From positions 14,954,560 to 15,018,559 of the forward strand of contig CM029134.1 of assembly GCA_016859345.1 (NCBI GenBank): a DNA stretch of 64,000 nucleotides. The letters are read 5' to 3'. The notes under the pieces were generated by a model. The model did not search any database. It was not told the origin of the DNA and worked only from the letters and a program-made list of their open reading frames with translations. The DNA is from Istiophorus platypterus (taxonomy: Eukaryota; Chordata; Actinopteri; Istiophoriformes; Istiophoridae). Below, one piece after another: positions 1 through 15,645 of the stretch. Position 1 is the stretch's first letter, and the number at the start of each line of letters is the position of its first letter. Position numbers and translations under genes: made by a program.

Positions 1-184
1 AGGGTTTCTCCCAGGGAGTTCAAAGGCCTTGAAAGAGAATACAAAGATGAATATAATTTTTTGTATAGTGTTGGTTCACATGATGGCATGAGAAGCTTTG
101 TATCAATGAACATTAATTCCTTCTAACTACGTAGAAAACACACACAATTCTGCATTAGCGTTGTATTTTATGACTAGATTTTTA
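1..184. other. Non-coding, nothing recognised
   Basis: No open frame, repeat or regulatory signature that I can name. It lies just beyond the 3' end of the degenerate LINE that starts at about 185. Confidence 0.5.
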
Positions 185-466
185 AATCAGTTCAATTCAA
201 TTTTATTGATATAGTCCCAAATCATAACCTACATTATGTCAACGCACTTCACAGAGTAAGGTCAAGACCTTACAATGGTACAGAGAGAAACCTCACAAAT
301 CTGACCATGAGAAAGTACTTGGAGACAGTAGAGAGGGAAGACTTATTTTTAAAAGGAAGAAACATCTAACAGAACCAGACTCAGGGCGGGTGATAGCCTT
401 TCCTACCAATTGGGTTGAGAGGAGAGAAATGGGGGAGAGACAAAGATGAGGGAGGAGAGGGGGAAT

Positions 467-501
<35 letters not shown>

Positions 502-2470
502 AGGAACAGCTGTATATACTGTTGTTTTCAAGAACTATCAGACCGGCTGTTATAATGATAATAATAGTGATACTTATAGCAGGGTAGTAATGGCAGATCC
601 AGACCCTGCAACTCCAGAGTCTGAGAGAGGGAGAGGGGGAGAGGGGGGGGGGGGGGAGAGCGAGAGAACTAGAGACAGCTAGAGATGAAGTGCTCAGTGC
701 ATCATGGGAGTTACCATAATGGGAGACTCATCTTAAGAGAAAGTTCAGGCCTAACCTTAGTCAGCTCTCAATATAACTATAGTTTTATCAAAGAGGAAAA
801 TTTTACGTCAAATCTAAAATGTACAGAGGGGCTGTAGTGGGAGCTGATTCCACAAGACAGGACAGGAGTCTGATAGCTGAAAACTCTGACTCCCATACTC
901 CTCCTGGAAATTCTAGGAACCACAAGTAAGCCTGAATTTTTTGAACTAAGGGTTCAATTTGATGATAGGGTACTGTGAGTTCTTTAAGATATGATGGAAC
1001 TTGGTCATTAAGGGCTTTTTTTTATCGGAAAAAAGGTTTTGAATTGTATGTTAAATTATGCAGGAAGTGAGTGCTGAGAAGCTAATATGGGAGAAATATG
1101 ATCTTTTTTTTCAAATTCCTTTATTATGAAGGTGGAAGAAGGCTGTTGTATATAATTGTTTTATTTGAGAGGCAAAGGACTTGTCCTGGCCAAAAATGAC
1201 TCAAAGGTTCCCTGCAGTAGAACTGGAGTCTAAGGTAAAACCATCCACAGTGGCTATCTGCTTAGGTCATGTCTTTCTGGGGTGAATTTATAGTTTACAC
1301 AAACCTTTAAGTCTTTTAAGACATGTCTGAAGTTTGACTACCTGATTAGTTTCATCCGGCTTCATACAGCTGGGTGTATTGGAAATTTGGAAATGTTTGT
1401 GGTTCTTCCAGATAAAATTGCCTAAAAGAAGCATGTATATAGAGTGAATAGCATTGATCCTAGCACAGAACTCCGTGGAACTCCATGACCAACTTTGTGT
1501 GCATGGAAGAGACATTGTAAACATGAACAAACTGGAATATATTCCATAAGTATGATTCAAACCCACCTAGGTAAGTTCTTTTAATCCCAATTACATGTCC
1601 AATTTTGGTTGTAAAATTTTGTGATCTGTCAAGCAGGAAAAGTATGGAGAGGAAGCCATTGTCTGAGGCCATGGTTACCATTGATGGCAACTTTAACCAG
1701 TGTTGTTTCTATGCTATCATTTACTCTAAATCCTGATTGAAAATCCTAAAAAATACTGTTCCTAACAACCAAATAATCATATAATTGGTTTGCAAAAGCT
1801 TTTTTCAAGGATACTGGAAATAAAGGGGAGTTAAAATATACAATAGGTAAACAGTCTGCTAAAACATCTGAATCAAGAGTAGGCTGTTTAAGTAGAGGTT
1901 TAATTACTGCCTGTAGTACATAGCCTGTTACTAAAGATAAAATTATCAGATTTACCATGGAAGTGTAAAGCATCCTTAATCTTCCTAGTTCAAATTCAGT
2001 CTAAAAAACAAGTTGCAGGTTTGGATGATGAAACTGTTGACTTAAACTCAGTGATCTATAGGAGAGATGAAGCTAAGTAAAAATCAGGTCTCCCTGTCGA
2101 ATCTAAGGCAAATGGACTGAGTAAAAAACAAGTGCCAGTGGTGGGAGTGGGTGGTGAGTTTGTTACTCTGATAGTTACAACTTTATTTGTAAATAAGCTC
2201 ACAAAGCCATTGCTAGTAAGAGTTAAAAGAATACAAGGCTCAATAGAACTATGACATTCCTTGACTACAGTGTCGAAAAGAAACCTGGGGTTGTTTTTAT
2301 TTCCTTATATTAATGTTGAATAATAGGGAAGTTCCTCTATATTGGTGAAACGCTGCTTCGGTTTCAGCTTCTGCAATGTCTCCTTTAAAGCACGCATTTG
2401 GAGGTAGCATCCTCTGATTCACTACCTTCTTTTTCAGAGGGGCAACAGTGTCAAGTGTAATGAACACGTG
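185..2470 (-). mobile_element. Degenerate non-LTR retrotransposon (LINE, L2/CR1-like)
   Basis: The stretch resembles, over its length, a LINE that is abundant in percomorph fish, in minus orientation with its 3' end near 185 (the TTCAATTCAATTTTATTG segment). Broken minus-strand frames keep pieces of reverse transcriptase. Around 1746-1973 there is a segment with LVTGYVLQAVIKPLLKQPT-type residues, and around 1290-1400 the KPDETNQ motif. No frame is intact: stops and shifts interrupt it throughout, so this is an old dead copy. Clade assignment is from memory of fish LINE families. The right border is approximate, and an (AG)n tract at 470-499 lies inside. Confidence 0.7.
470..499. repeat. (AG)n microsatellite
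   Basis: About 15 AG units inside the LINE remnant. A G-run follows at about 636-654. Confidence 0.95.
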
Positions 2471-3419
2471 AATTTGCAGTATTAAATTAGATTACATTTG
2501 ACAAGTGGTAATGTTGGGCTGTTAGACTTGCCCAGTTTGTGGAATAAGGGGCACATACATTAGTAATGTCGACATCAAAGTGCTGTCTACACAAATAGTA
2601 AAATGGGAATTGAGCCTAATGTGCACACTGTACACGGCAACAATTTTTAGTTATGAGTCATAATGCGGTCATGAAAATAACGACTCTTATTAGCACATAT
2701 TTCTTTTTTACGCACTTCTCCTTCATTGAAACAGTACACTTTTAAAGTCACTGATAAAAGTTGCTCCATTCTGTCTGAAGATGAAGAAAAAAAAATGCAA
2801 CGAGAAAATCGTCGCTGACAATATTGGTAAATGCTATTAACGGATATTACATAGCAAATTTCCCAGCTACGAAATTCCAAATAAAAACATAAAATAGATC
2901 AACTATTGTTAAGTGTATCTGTGCCAGTCAAACATTTGAGGGTGTCTTCAGTGGTACAGTACAAGTATATATAAAGATATGAGCATTGGGAACCTGAAAA
3001 CCTGGTTACTGGCTGATAGTATGTCCCCACCAAGAGCTTCCGGTGTTACAGAAAATGGCCACCGCGGGGGGGAACTGTGTTTTCTTCCCGAAAAAAATTA
3101 ATTTATGTAATTCTGTTAGCCCACAATCTTTACTATGTTAGCTACCCGTAATGCATTCTTGGTGGTTCCCCATGTCACTTTCCTGTTATGCTAGCTTTTT
3201 TATATATATAAAAAACAACTCACAACTGTACCTACTTTTTGTACGTTTGAAGCGCTTCAATAAATATGGCAGGGAAAACTAAAATAAGTTTGTTCAGCAG
3301 GTGACATTGCTGAGCCAGGTAACATTTCTAGCCGGTTAGCATTTTGTAACGGGAGACTAGGCAAAGCTGCTAAATTGATGTCAAAGCTTTGTAAAGCTTT
3401 GTGTTAGCACGATTCGACA
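2471..3419. other. Non-coding interval
   Basis: No gene seen. Around 3040-3075 there is a short GC-rich spot with CTTCCGG (ETS-like) followed by AAAATGGCC and CCGCGGGG, which could be a small regulatory element. The rest is AT-rich. Confidence 0.4.
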
Positions 3420-3660
3420 TTACTAAACAAACGTTAAACTCCCTCGCCGGTAATTTTTTTTCGCCACGTCAGTTACAACAGTGACGGTATCGACTTACCA
3501 GACGACTATTATGTCTCTTAAATTAAGTTCGTTGTAGTCAAGATACGTGTCGGCTAAACATTTAAACGCCTGGCGGGAGAAAGAGAGGGAGCAGAAGACG
3601 CGACCACAGCCGCGTAAAACGAGCTCACGGAGGGGGAACCCGTTTGTGTGGCGGACCGGG
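3420..3660 (-). promoter_or_regulatory. CpG-rich patch with a possible minus-strand first exon
   Basis: CpG dinucleotides are dense here compared with the AT-rich surroundings. On the minus strand a near-perfect splice donor, CTG followed by gtaagt, falls at 3499/3498. A transcript starting near 3600 could therefore have a first exon ending at 3499 and run leftwards out of the window. No convincing coding frame with a start codon precedes the donor, so such an exon would be 5' UTR. I cannot name a gene. A chance donor in a CpG-rich spot is the alternative. Confidence 0.3.
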
Positions 3661-6623
3661 GCTTAATACTATTTCCGCCACCTGGCAACACCGATTTGAA
3701 TATTCAAATATCGATTTGAATATTTACTTTACCGATCGCCACGTTTATATTTAGGGTTTGTATTCAATATCTAGATTATCACATGTTTATATTTAGGACT
3801 TAAATTAAAAATTCACAATACTGTTATATGTCATTCGATTTATTTCTTAGGCAAAATGTGAAATTTTGTGGCAAAGAGAGACGACGTTCTGCAAATAGGT
3901 AAAGGACTCCATCAGTTCCTCAAGCAAATGCAGAGATCAGTCCATAAGTACCGTATTATCGCCTCTTTGCTTTAGCTTCTGGATATTTCAGTCTCCCAGC
4001 ATCATCATATGGTCTGAAACTTTGTTAAAGGAGGATTCACAGGTTATTGACTGTGTGGTGGCCATTTGTAATTTTAAATGAAATAGGTACAGTTAGAGAT
4101 GGGTGCATAAATTAAGTATGATTCTGCTTTGATTTATTTGAACATGACTGTGAGATGCAGCTGCTCCTAGGAACCAATTAGCCAACCATCCCCTAGAGGA
4201 GATTTACAGGCTAGATCCCTGTCAAGTTGCTCCTCTGATATACATTGTCTTAATTGTGAATAGTGTAATAGTGATTTGCTTGACATAATGAATGAATGCA
4301 CCATATTGTGGTGTCATTATACCTTCATTTTGTTTGATTTGTAAAAATCAGTTAATACAGTTGCTCATTCAGCAGCTTTTCAAAGGTTAAGATCTGTTTT
4401 CTTGGTAAGGATTAAAGACAAAGAAACATCCCAGTGTAAATTCCAATTTATGATGTTGGTTGTACCGCAGCGATCCATTTTAGACCCTCTCTTGTTCGAA
4501 GTCTCTATGAGTAGTAATGTCTCTTCCATTTTTGATTCTTAAATTTAACTTTATGTTGAAAAAGCTGTTTTACTCTGTTATGTTTCTATTCAGTAAACCA
4601 CTGAAAAAAATTCTTATCACTCTTTTAAAGCAATGAAACACACTCTTACCTTACTTATTACAAATAACATATAATTAGTTCTGTTCTTAAGATTCATACA
4701 GCAGTTTGTACATCTGCTGTATGAACCAATATTGAAAGTATGACAGAATTCAAATATCCTGAAAATCTGAGGGGTGTGAATTTTAAGATATTTTTGAGTT
4801 GTAGAAAAAGGATTGTTGATGGAGTACTGGATTACAGGGATGCCATTTAACAACCTGCTGCTGTTAATACTCTTAGAGTGTGATACACTTAATCATTTGC
4901 TGCTGAAGATAACTTTAGTAGCTACAACTGATTTTTTTTAGGATATTTTCAGCACATACAGAATAGTTATCAGTGTTGTTCATTTATCTAAAAAGATCAA
5001 ATTGAGAAATTTCCATCTTATACTTGTTTTTTTCCTGTTCTGGACCTTATTTAACCTGTTTCCTGCTCTGGCCCTTATTTAACCTGTTCCATGACTGGGC
5101 ACAACCTCCAAAACCCCATACTAGAGCTGAATGTATTTTCAGTTAGAGCATGTACCCACAGCTGGCCTTAATTAAGCTGCCTAATAGCAAATTTTGAATA
5201 AATAAAATAAACAGTATGGCATTATTGCACTGATTTACATTAAAAAGCAGTTAATATGTATTGTATTTCTAACATTGCAATGGGCAATAGCCAATAGGTA
5301 ATGTGATTGTATTATCTTCTAAAAAACAAAATGCAACTTATTACACAAACCACACAATATTACAAACCTTTGCTTTATTTTAATCCAATACTGCGAATGT
5401 TTAGTTGGGAACATACTTAGTATGCTTATTCTTATTTACTATTTGTTTAATACATACAGTATCTTTACTAACAAACTGAGAAATAAGTCAAGGAAAAAAG
5501 TAACAGTATTGTTGAAGAGTTATAAATTTTCTTTAATTCATAAAAGAAACTCTATCTGCCTGTGGCCTGCATTTTCCAAATGAAAATTTCTCAACAATAA
5601 ACAGACAGAATAAAGAAAATCACCAGTAAAATTAGTTCTGCCATTAATGAGAAGTAATGTCTCAAGAAAAGAATTTGACAGCGAGATTGAACTGAAATGA
5701 ATCAGTCCTTCATAATTCATAATGATGCTCAAGATTTTAATTTCACTTCTAATCACACTTAATCATCAACATAAAAAAAACAACACGGAAGTACAATTAT
5801 ACAGAGTTTTATTACCCTTTTCTTGGTCTCCAGCTCTTTATTGTGTAAATGATTCGGATTATCAGTTGGGTCGAAGTTAAAACGGGTTGTGACAATATGC
5901 CTTTGCATGAAAACAGCTAAATATGGCCTAATGTGTTATGATATTTTGCCCAGGAGATGGCGCCTTATGCTCAGCCCTTCCGCAGACAAAACAACAGCAG
6001 CAGCTATGAATGAATGAAAAAAGGCAATGTGCTGCCATCATGTAACGTTTTCAAACAATATAAGGTTTAATAGCCTGCACATGAACCTCACTGTTAATAG
6101 TTTATCTAAATCTCTCACAATATAAACGCATGACTACCTCCATTATCTCATAAGATTCCAGTAGCTGAAAGTGTGTAATGCCCTGTCACCTCAAGCAGTG
6201 ACCAAAAAGATATGACACGTCCTGCGCGAACTGCATCGTGGTACTTGTAGCCCACTTCTTCTCTTTACACTATATACGCATTTCATTGAGGTGTTGCCTC
6301 ATTTCATTTCTTTACCCATTGATCTTTTGCAGTAAGACCTACTGTTAACGTTAATGACGTTATCATTAAGGACGCTCACATTTCTCGTTACAGAAGAAGG
6401 TGAATCTGTCTCCTCTTCCATACAAAAATGCTCAGAAACACAGACGGAGACGTGGCCATTGTGGCCTAGCCTGACCTCTGCATTGTAACCGCAACATGTG
6501 TATAATACAAGAGGCTGCTGCTTGTAGTGCTGCCTGCACAGTAAACATCAAGATGTGTGCGTATTGCAGCTATTTCATATGTAGCCTCTCAGTGCCTGTG
6601 CATATTTTTAATGCAATTGCCTT
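3661..6623. other. AT-rich non-coding interval
   Basis: Nothing protein-coding is visible. It contains one short LINE reverse-transcriptase fragment (4455-4500). There are several A/T-rich runs and a few isolated CpG clusters near 5950-6000 and 6200-6440. Confidence 0.5.
4455..4500 (+). mobile_element. Short LINE reverse-transcriptase fragment
   Basis: Reading the plus strand gives VPQRSILDPLLF, against the usual LINE reverse-transcriptase motif VPQGSxLGPxLF. Both glycines are lost, as expected for a decayed fragment. The borders of the insertion cannot be placed. Confidence 0.45.
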
Positions 6624-9204
<2,581 letters not shown>

Positions 9205-12105
9205 TGTATTTTTAAGAAAGAAAACTTTATTAGTGATTTATAAACAAAACACATTAACACTGTATCCATTTAGGTAAAATAAAAAAGTCAGAAAATAAAT
9301 GAAATTCACTACTTCACTGTTACAATTGATGAGCGGGTGTACAAAAAAGGGTTTTACAACAGATCTGGGCTGATCCATTCAGGACAGCACATTGCCACCA
9401 TAGTTCACCACCATACATTGGGAAAGAATGACAGCATGAATGCTCACTAAACACAAGCATAGACTACATATACCTTTTTTTTTTTTTTACACTGGATTAT
9501 TTTTTTCTGTTGTTTTTCTTTTTTTTAAGAGTGAAAGGGAAGTGATAGCTCATCATAGGATCATACATATTTCAGTTACAATATTACAGTGTTAGTTAGA
9601 TCGTCATGTCAAAGCCAGACACAGAGTATTTTTTTTTTCTTTTTCTCTCTTGCTTTGCTTATTCTCAAAAGCAAAAATCAATGTTGGTAAAAGAAAAATA
9701 ATAAACTTGCTTTGAGAGGTATCACACTATAGCATTTACAAATATCTAAAGAGGATTAGTGGATGCCATACAACATCTGTGGAGCGTGAAGATTGTAGTA
9801 CGTAGATGTTTGGCAAAGACAGAAGTACATACAAATTTCTCCTGTGCGAATAATGAAGAAAAAAAATAATACAAAAGAATAAAATCATAGCCATCTATCT
9901 ATTTATATATATATTTCTCTATATAGTATGTGTTTCCTTAGAGCAGAACATGCAGCAGCCACTTAATGGAGTGACGTCATACTGAGCCGCAAAACTTTGG
10001 GGGTGTGGCAACAAGTTACAGGCAGGGGAGGGGAACCAACAGAAGCAGTTCTTGAGGCATGTGCGTGCCCCTTTTTCAAAACCTCCTGAGAGGATTGGTG
10101 GGATATAGCGGTGGGATGGGAATCCCTAGATGCCCATATTTTTTAGCAGGTTTCAATTACTGATGTAGAGACAATCTATGAAAAGTCTACGCTACATTTA
10201 CAGCGTACATAAAAGCTAATATGTGACTCAACGATCCAAAACAATCAATATGGAGATCAACTTTCTTCTCTTGTATATGGAGGGGGAGGGCCAGCCCACG
10301 GCACGTCTCCTTACTTTATCCCAGTCCTCCATCCCTGTAATCTGCCTCATCCCGCCTGGTCCACTCTCATCAGTGGCTCCAAACAGGAAATGAACAGTGT
10401 AGTGTAGTGTAGTTTTCACAAGTTAAAAGCACTGAACCGTTTTGCACTTACAGAAACATCTGACAAGAGTTCAGGTAGTGGAGCCCCAACTGGGCTTCCC
10501 CAGGCCTTATTCACATTACTCCATGCTGTTCTCAGCACACCACAATGTTCAGAGCAGGCCATTCCCAGGATCAATCCTGAGCAAGGGGGCAGAGCGGGGG
10601 CTAGGGGCAGCTTCTGAGAGTAGATGGGGTAGATGGGCATTACACGCAAAAAGCAGTTAAAGCTATGTGGAGGAAGATAAAAAAGACAGAGTATGTTATA
10701 ATTAATCTCTTTAGAGAATAAATGAAAACAGAGTAAGTTCTCAAACTTCATCACATGAAGAGGCAGTTAGTGGGATGGGTGACTGTGGGGAAAAAGGCAG
10801 TTGGGGAAGGAGAGGATGGCTTGTTGCAGCTTGGGGCTAGTACAAGCAGGTGAGCAGTTGTAAACTCATGGTATTAGGTAAGGACTGGTTGCTACCAAAC
10901 ATTCAAAGCAGAAAGCAATAGGCTTTTGCTGCAGCAGGGGGAGAAGAGAAGGTGTTATCAAAATCTCAAGACACTCCTAATATTCTGTATTCGGTTCCAT
11001 CAGAGTCCACTGACTGAAAGCGAAGTCACAAGCCAGTTCAGCTGGACTCTCCCCTCTGTGTTCCTCAGGAGAATGTGAGGTATCTTCCCATCTCTCCATC
11101 TTTCCATTGGTCTCGGCATTCCTCAGTTTGGGGTTCTGGCTGGAGATGAAGCTCTGTATCCTTCAAATGCAGTTAGCACATATAGAGTGATGGCAAAGGA
11201 TGCTGCTTTCATCCTGAGAGAGTTGATCTACACATGTGCACCGCATAGGCGACTGTGCAGGGCAAGAAGCTTGCAGTGTCTATTTTTAAGCACATTTCTT
11301 TGATGTCAGTTTTTTTCTCTCTCCTTTTTTAAAAATTTTTCTCCTTGTCTCTGGATCTCAAGTGCTTTCCATATCACTTCACCATGGTAAAAGTGTATTT
11401 ATTTGTGTTTGCATGTTGCATGACTGTGTGAGCATGCGCGTGTGTGCATGTGGTTTCATTGAGATCACAGGAAAGACTGTTGTTAATTACCAGAGGAATC
11501 TGCTGCAGTGTCATGATAGCCTTAGTGTCAGTGACTCTTGTCTGTGATATTTACAAGTAGTGTATGTCCAGCTCCAGATCACATACGTGTGTCAATCTTC
11601 CGTGTTGTTCTTCTTTTCCTTGGCTGGCACAGAGCATTTTGTTTTTCTTGTACAAAGTATTTGTCTTCTCTCAGAGAGAATGGTTTACACATTATAGTTG
11701 GGGAGGGGGTAAGACAGAGGTGCCAACGTGCCCAGTGGGTTAAAGGAGAAGAAATTCAAGACAAGGGCAAAGAGAATGTCCTTCCGTGTTAGAAAGGATG
11801 ACTGACAGGAGTTGACTCAGGGTGTATAGGCACATAGGGGCTTGGAGCAAAATCAATCATTTTATTGTTTATCAAGGCAAGATCAATAAGTTACCCCAGT
11901 AAGGGACTGAAGGTAATATAAATCTTGGTAAGGCCAGGTTTATAACAGAAAGAGCTTTAAAATGTTATCTGTGAAAATAGGTATTAAAATGAAACTGGAA
12001 AATCTACGGTAGTCTTCACATTTTCTTTTTGCCCAGTGGACTTTGGTTGGTACCTCTGTTTTAACAACACCCTTTTCTTCTTTGCTATTTTCTCTTTCTG
12101 CTCCT
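9205..12105 (-). other. pcdha: Probable 3' UTR of all Pcdha transcripts
   Basis: This is the sequence between the stop codon in constant exon 3 and the best polyadenylation signal. The length of about 2.9 kb would suit an alpha protocadherin mRNA. It has U- and A-rich runs and no coding frame. Two earlier AATAAA hexamers on the minus strand (11861-11866 and 11398-11403) could give shorter UTRs, but their downstream GU content is weaker. A perfect CRE-type TGACGTCA occurs near 9972. The UTR end is inferred, not observed. Confidence 0.55.
9226..9231 (-). terminator. pcdha: Likely polyadenylation signal (AATAAA)
   Basis: A perfect AATAAA on the minus strand is followed about 45-75 nt downstream (plus 9150-9180) by a GU-rich stretch with repeated TGTGTG/TGTATG. 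This is the classical arrangement for cleavage and polyadenylation. Cleavage would fall around 9200-9212. Confidence 0.6.
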
Positions 12106-12413
12106 CTACTCATCTCCGTCATCCTTCCCCTTATCCTTCTTGTCTTTTTTCTCCTTCTTCTTCTTTTTCTTCTTCTTGGCTTCCTCCTTCTTTCCAAAGG
12201 TGATGAAGTCGCTCTTGTCATCCTCTCCTCCCTGGTTCTGTCTGATGGATATTATGGCAGGGGAGCCAGGGATGATGAAAGCTTCTGGGGGAACCTCACC
12301 AGGCTTCAGGTGTTGTGGGGGTGCACCAGGACCACCGGGGCCATAGCGAAAGTGCCAGCTGTTGCTGTCTACACCAGCACCCATTGGGGGGGAAACCTCT
12401 CCCCCTTCACCAT
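12106..12413 (-). CDS. pcdha: Pcdh-alpha constant exon 3 (C-terminal end)
   Basis: This last constant exon gives the final 102 residues of every alpha protocadherin in the cluster. It begins after a tttctttcag acceptor (phase 1, completing an Asp codon) and ends at TAG 12108-12106. The frame reads [16 protein letters not shown], then [14 protein letters not shown], then [13 protein letters not shown] long lysine run and an acidic DDGDE end follow. These are diagnostic of the alpha, not the gamma, constant domain. In mammals this cytoplasmic domain binds PYK2/FAK family kinases, and the lysine-rich tail is a conserved feature. With exons 1 and 2 it makes 152 residues, the usual alpha constant length. 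Confidence 0.95.
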
Positions 12414-14589
12414 CTGAAAGAAACGTAGAGAGAGAGAGTGGTTATTAAATAACATCAAATGTTAGGATTTTCTTACTCATAGACATTATCAAATTTGCCA
12501 GCATTATATTTCACACTCTCTGAAATATAAAGTAAAAATCTACAAATTACGGGCTGTAGCCACATATACAATGGCATAATTCTACTGCCACAGTGGGAGA
12601 TTTACTTAGTCTTGTGCACCTCATTTATGATGCATTCTGGACCTAAATGAATGTCATGAAGGCCATTTATGAAACAGCTCTGAAGCACAATTTGTCTGTC
12701 ATCTAAAGCTGTGTCTCTCCTTCATGCATGCAAGTTTAAGGGAGTGTTGGACAAAATAACCAAAGAAAATATTTTAAGGGAGGCTAGTATTGCACATTCT
12801 GTTTGATTAACAAATGTTTGGTCAATTTACCAGATCAGTCTTATGTGGAAAATGATGTGTCTCTGAAGAACATTCACTGCTGCAAATTAAATGAAAGGCA
12901 CAGTGCAAATGTGCCCTGTGTGTTTTTATACATAAATCAGGCCGACAGGCATGTCTGTCCATTGGCAGCTTGGTAGACAACACCATTAAAAGGATGGCAA
13001 CATGTAGATAAATAACTCCTTGTTGAAAAAAGACACTGGTAAGAAAAGTGGACACAAAGAAAAAAATTCATTATCAAGTAACTGGCATGTCATAGACAAC
13101 AAATCTGTCCACACCCTTATTTCTGTCTGTGTGCAGTATTTAAAAAAGTTGAACACAGTCTACCAGCAAAAGACCCTGTCACTTTGGTTCTTTCCTTAGA
13201 GCAGTGACCTACTTGCCACACTTTCCTCGCGTATCCATTCTATTTCTCTGACTCCTTTTCTGAGTTCTTTCCAGAAGGGGAGATTAAATGAACAGGGTTC
13301 CATCCAAGCAGAAGAAATAGTGTCTGGGAGAGAAAGCATGACCTCATGTAGTACCAAGGGCCGAGGATACCAGATTCCAAAATTATCTTACCCCTTTCTT
13401 ACCCAACCAGACCCAAAATATACTCCACACTAGCTTGCATCCCTTACACAAAATGAGCAGTTATCCTTAATGAATCTGAACAAAGAGACTGCAGACATAA
13501 TTCTGACTAAACAATTAATGTGCTGCGGAATGGCAGTTGAAATTCATCCAGTTATGATGACATGAGCCATACAACCAGTACTGGTCAAAGTGATGACAGG
13601 GACATGCTGATACAACTAAATGTCCGTTTATGTCAGTGTGAAACACCAAAAGTCTCATGTAATGTAGTGGAGAAAAGGGTAAAATGATCCATCTGGACAC
13701 TTGTTTGATGTTTATAACAAAGTTCACACAAGGATTTCGCCAGAACACCACTCAAGGCCAAAATCCAGGCCAAAATAATGTGAGGTTAGAGTTGGTTGAG
13801 TGGCTGTTTACTTCCTCTTCTCTCACAGTTACAAATATACAAATAGGCCAAATGCTATGCAATAAAGCTGAGTGTTTGGTGCTTGCTCTGGTTTTCTATA
13901 AGGAATGAATAAAAAAAATAAAAGTAAATGGAGCCAAACTTCACTATACATCATCTTACTTCTATTTACAGTTATCTATAATTTTACAAACACAAAGTGC
14001 TAACAAGGAATAATGCAAATATAGATACACCTTTAACCCAGGATTACTACAAACAGATGTGCTATAGATCAGTCACAATCATGTAATCACATCACTCTCT
14101 TTACCATAACATCCTCAAACACTTACTTCAAAGAGCTCTAAGACATGCTACTGCTGTATCAAGCTACTGCTAATGTACTAGCAATGTACTGCTAGTGTGT
14201 ATTACTGTCATGCAACGCACATTTCATCATACTGCCATGAAGTGGCCTTTATTGTGGAAACAGGGAGGCACACTCTCCTACTCTCTGAGTAATCAGAGTT
14301 ATCAAATACACATCATCTCCTGAATATCTAACTTCACCATAAAACAGTTAAGTATTAACAGCAGGTAAAAGGGATAAACATATGAGGAACTTAAACGTAA
14401 CTGTATATAACTGTAACTGCTGTGCAGTGTCAGGTGAGCTGACGGACAATTACAGAGCTTTGCATGCAATGCCAATCAGCCATAAAGGCATGCACCGCTG
14501 CAAAGCCCACTGCCCAAGTTGAAGCAGAAAGTGGCAGCTGGTTTAGTTCAGTTTTTGAGATTCAGAATACCTTGTCTGAATTAGATCTG

Positions 14590-14937
14590 CATTGATTAGC
14601 TGGTAAATTCATTAGTTGATAGACAGAAAATTAGTCAGCAACTACTTTGATAATTATTTAATTCCTTTTTCAATCAAAAATTGCAAACATTTTCAGGATC
14701 AAGCTTCTCAAGTGTGAAGATATGTTCATTTTCCTTTTGTATAACACTATACATGGAATATCTTAGGGTTGTGACTGCTGGTTTGACAAAACAAGGTGTT
14801 TGAAGACATTACATTGGGCTTTAAACATTTTTTATCTGTATTTTTTGATCTTTCTCATATTTTATAGACTAAACAATTAATAGAGAAAATAACAAGCAGA
14901 TTATTCAAGAAGAAAAAAAATATTAGCTGGAGCCCCA
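14590..14937 (+). mobile_element. MITE-like teleost interspersed repeat
   Basis: The segment follows a repeat common in ray-finned genomes. It starts with ATTAGTTGAT..AGAAAATTAGTCAGCAACTA, has a middle with CTTCTCAAGTGTGAAGAT and GACAAAACAAG, and ends in TTTTATAGACTAAACAATTA and GAGAAAATAA, then an AGCTGGAGCCCC terminus. The ends are roughly inverted copies of each other, which suggests a non-autonomous DNA element. It has no coding capacity. The identification is from recognition of the family, not from a search. Confidence 0.65.
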
Positions 14938-15578
14938 TAGTGTGAAATGTCCTCTCTAAAATGTTTAATTCATTCAGATATATTTGAAAAATCAAACAGG
15001 GACCACCATACATAAATCAAGTGGGTCATGCATTTGACTTGTTTCACAACACTCATCCCAAAAAAGCTGTCTTTTACTGACTTTGACAACACAGCTGCAA
15101 GAGCTGCATAGAGAAGACAGAATTTTACAAAGAGACTGAGAAGATTAGGACAGGACAGGTTAGATCCAGTCACTGCCTCCTTAACGTGAAGATACAGAGA
15201 CAGCTAGAGTCACATTCATTTACAAGGCAAGAGTATTTCCCCAGTTGATAAGTCCTCATCTGACTCCCCCAGCAGAAATGTGACCCTGATTCTGTAATCT
15301 CAACAGAAAAAAACAGTAGGAGAAGAAATGAAGGGACACAAAAATACTGAATCATGAATGCAGAATGCTGGAATGCAGGCAATGCTTTGCTCTTGCCTCT
15401 AAGAAATTGCCTGTCTAACCCAATGTGAGAATTTGATGAGACACCAGTGCACCCAAGTAAAACTTACATTCATAAACAAAACAACACCCCAGAGAGTGAT
15501 GAGTCATGCTGAGGGCAGACAGATGGGAAAGGGTGAATTAAGGCAGGGCGACTCAATTAAAAAGGGTCATTCTCAGAG

Positions 15579-15645
15579 AGAAAGAACGAAAGAAAGAAAG
15601 AAACAAGAAAGAAAGAAAGAAAGAAAAAGAAAGAAAGAAAGAAAA
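15579..15645. repeat. Imperfect (AAAG)n microsatellite
   Basis: Purine-only GAAA/GAAAG units with a few interruptions. Confidence 0.95.

Noticed and set aside
185..2470. Minus-strand frames at 1288-1973 as genes
   Set aside because: They are broken reverse-transcriptase pieces of a dead LINE, not host genes.
3675..3686. CCGCCACCTGGC as a CTCF site
   Set aside because: Only the AGGTGGCGG half fits. The upstream CCA of the consensus is missing, so I do not count it.
12043..12417. Plus-strand frame of 124 codons over constant exon 3
   Set aside because: It is antisense to the alpha constant exon. The leucine/phenylalanine-rich stretch is the complement of the lysine codons.
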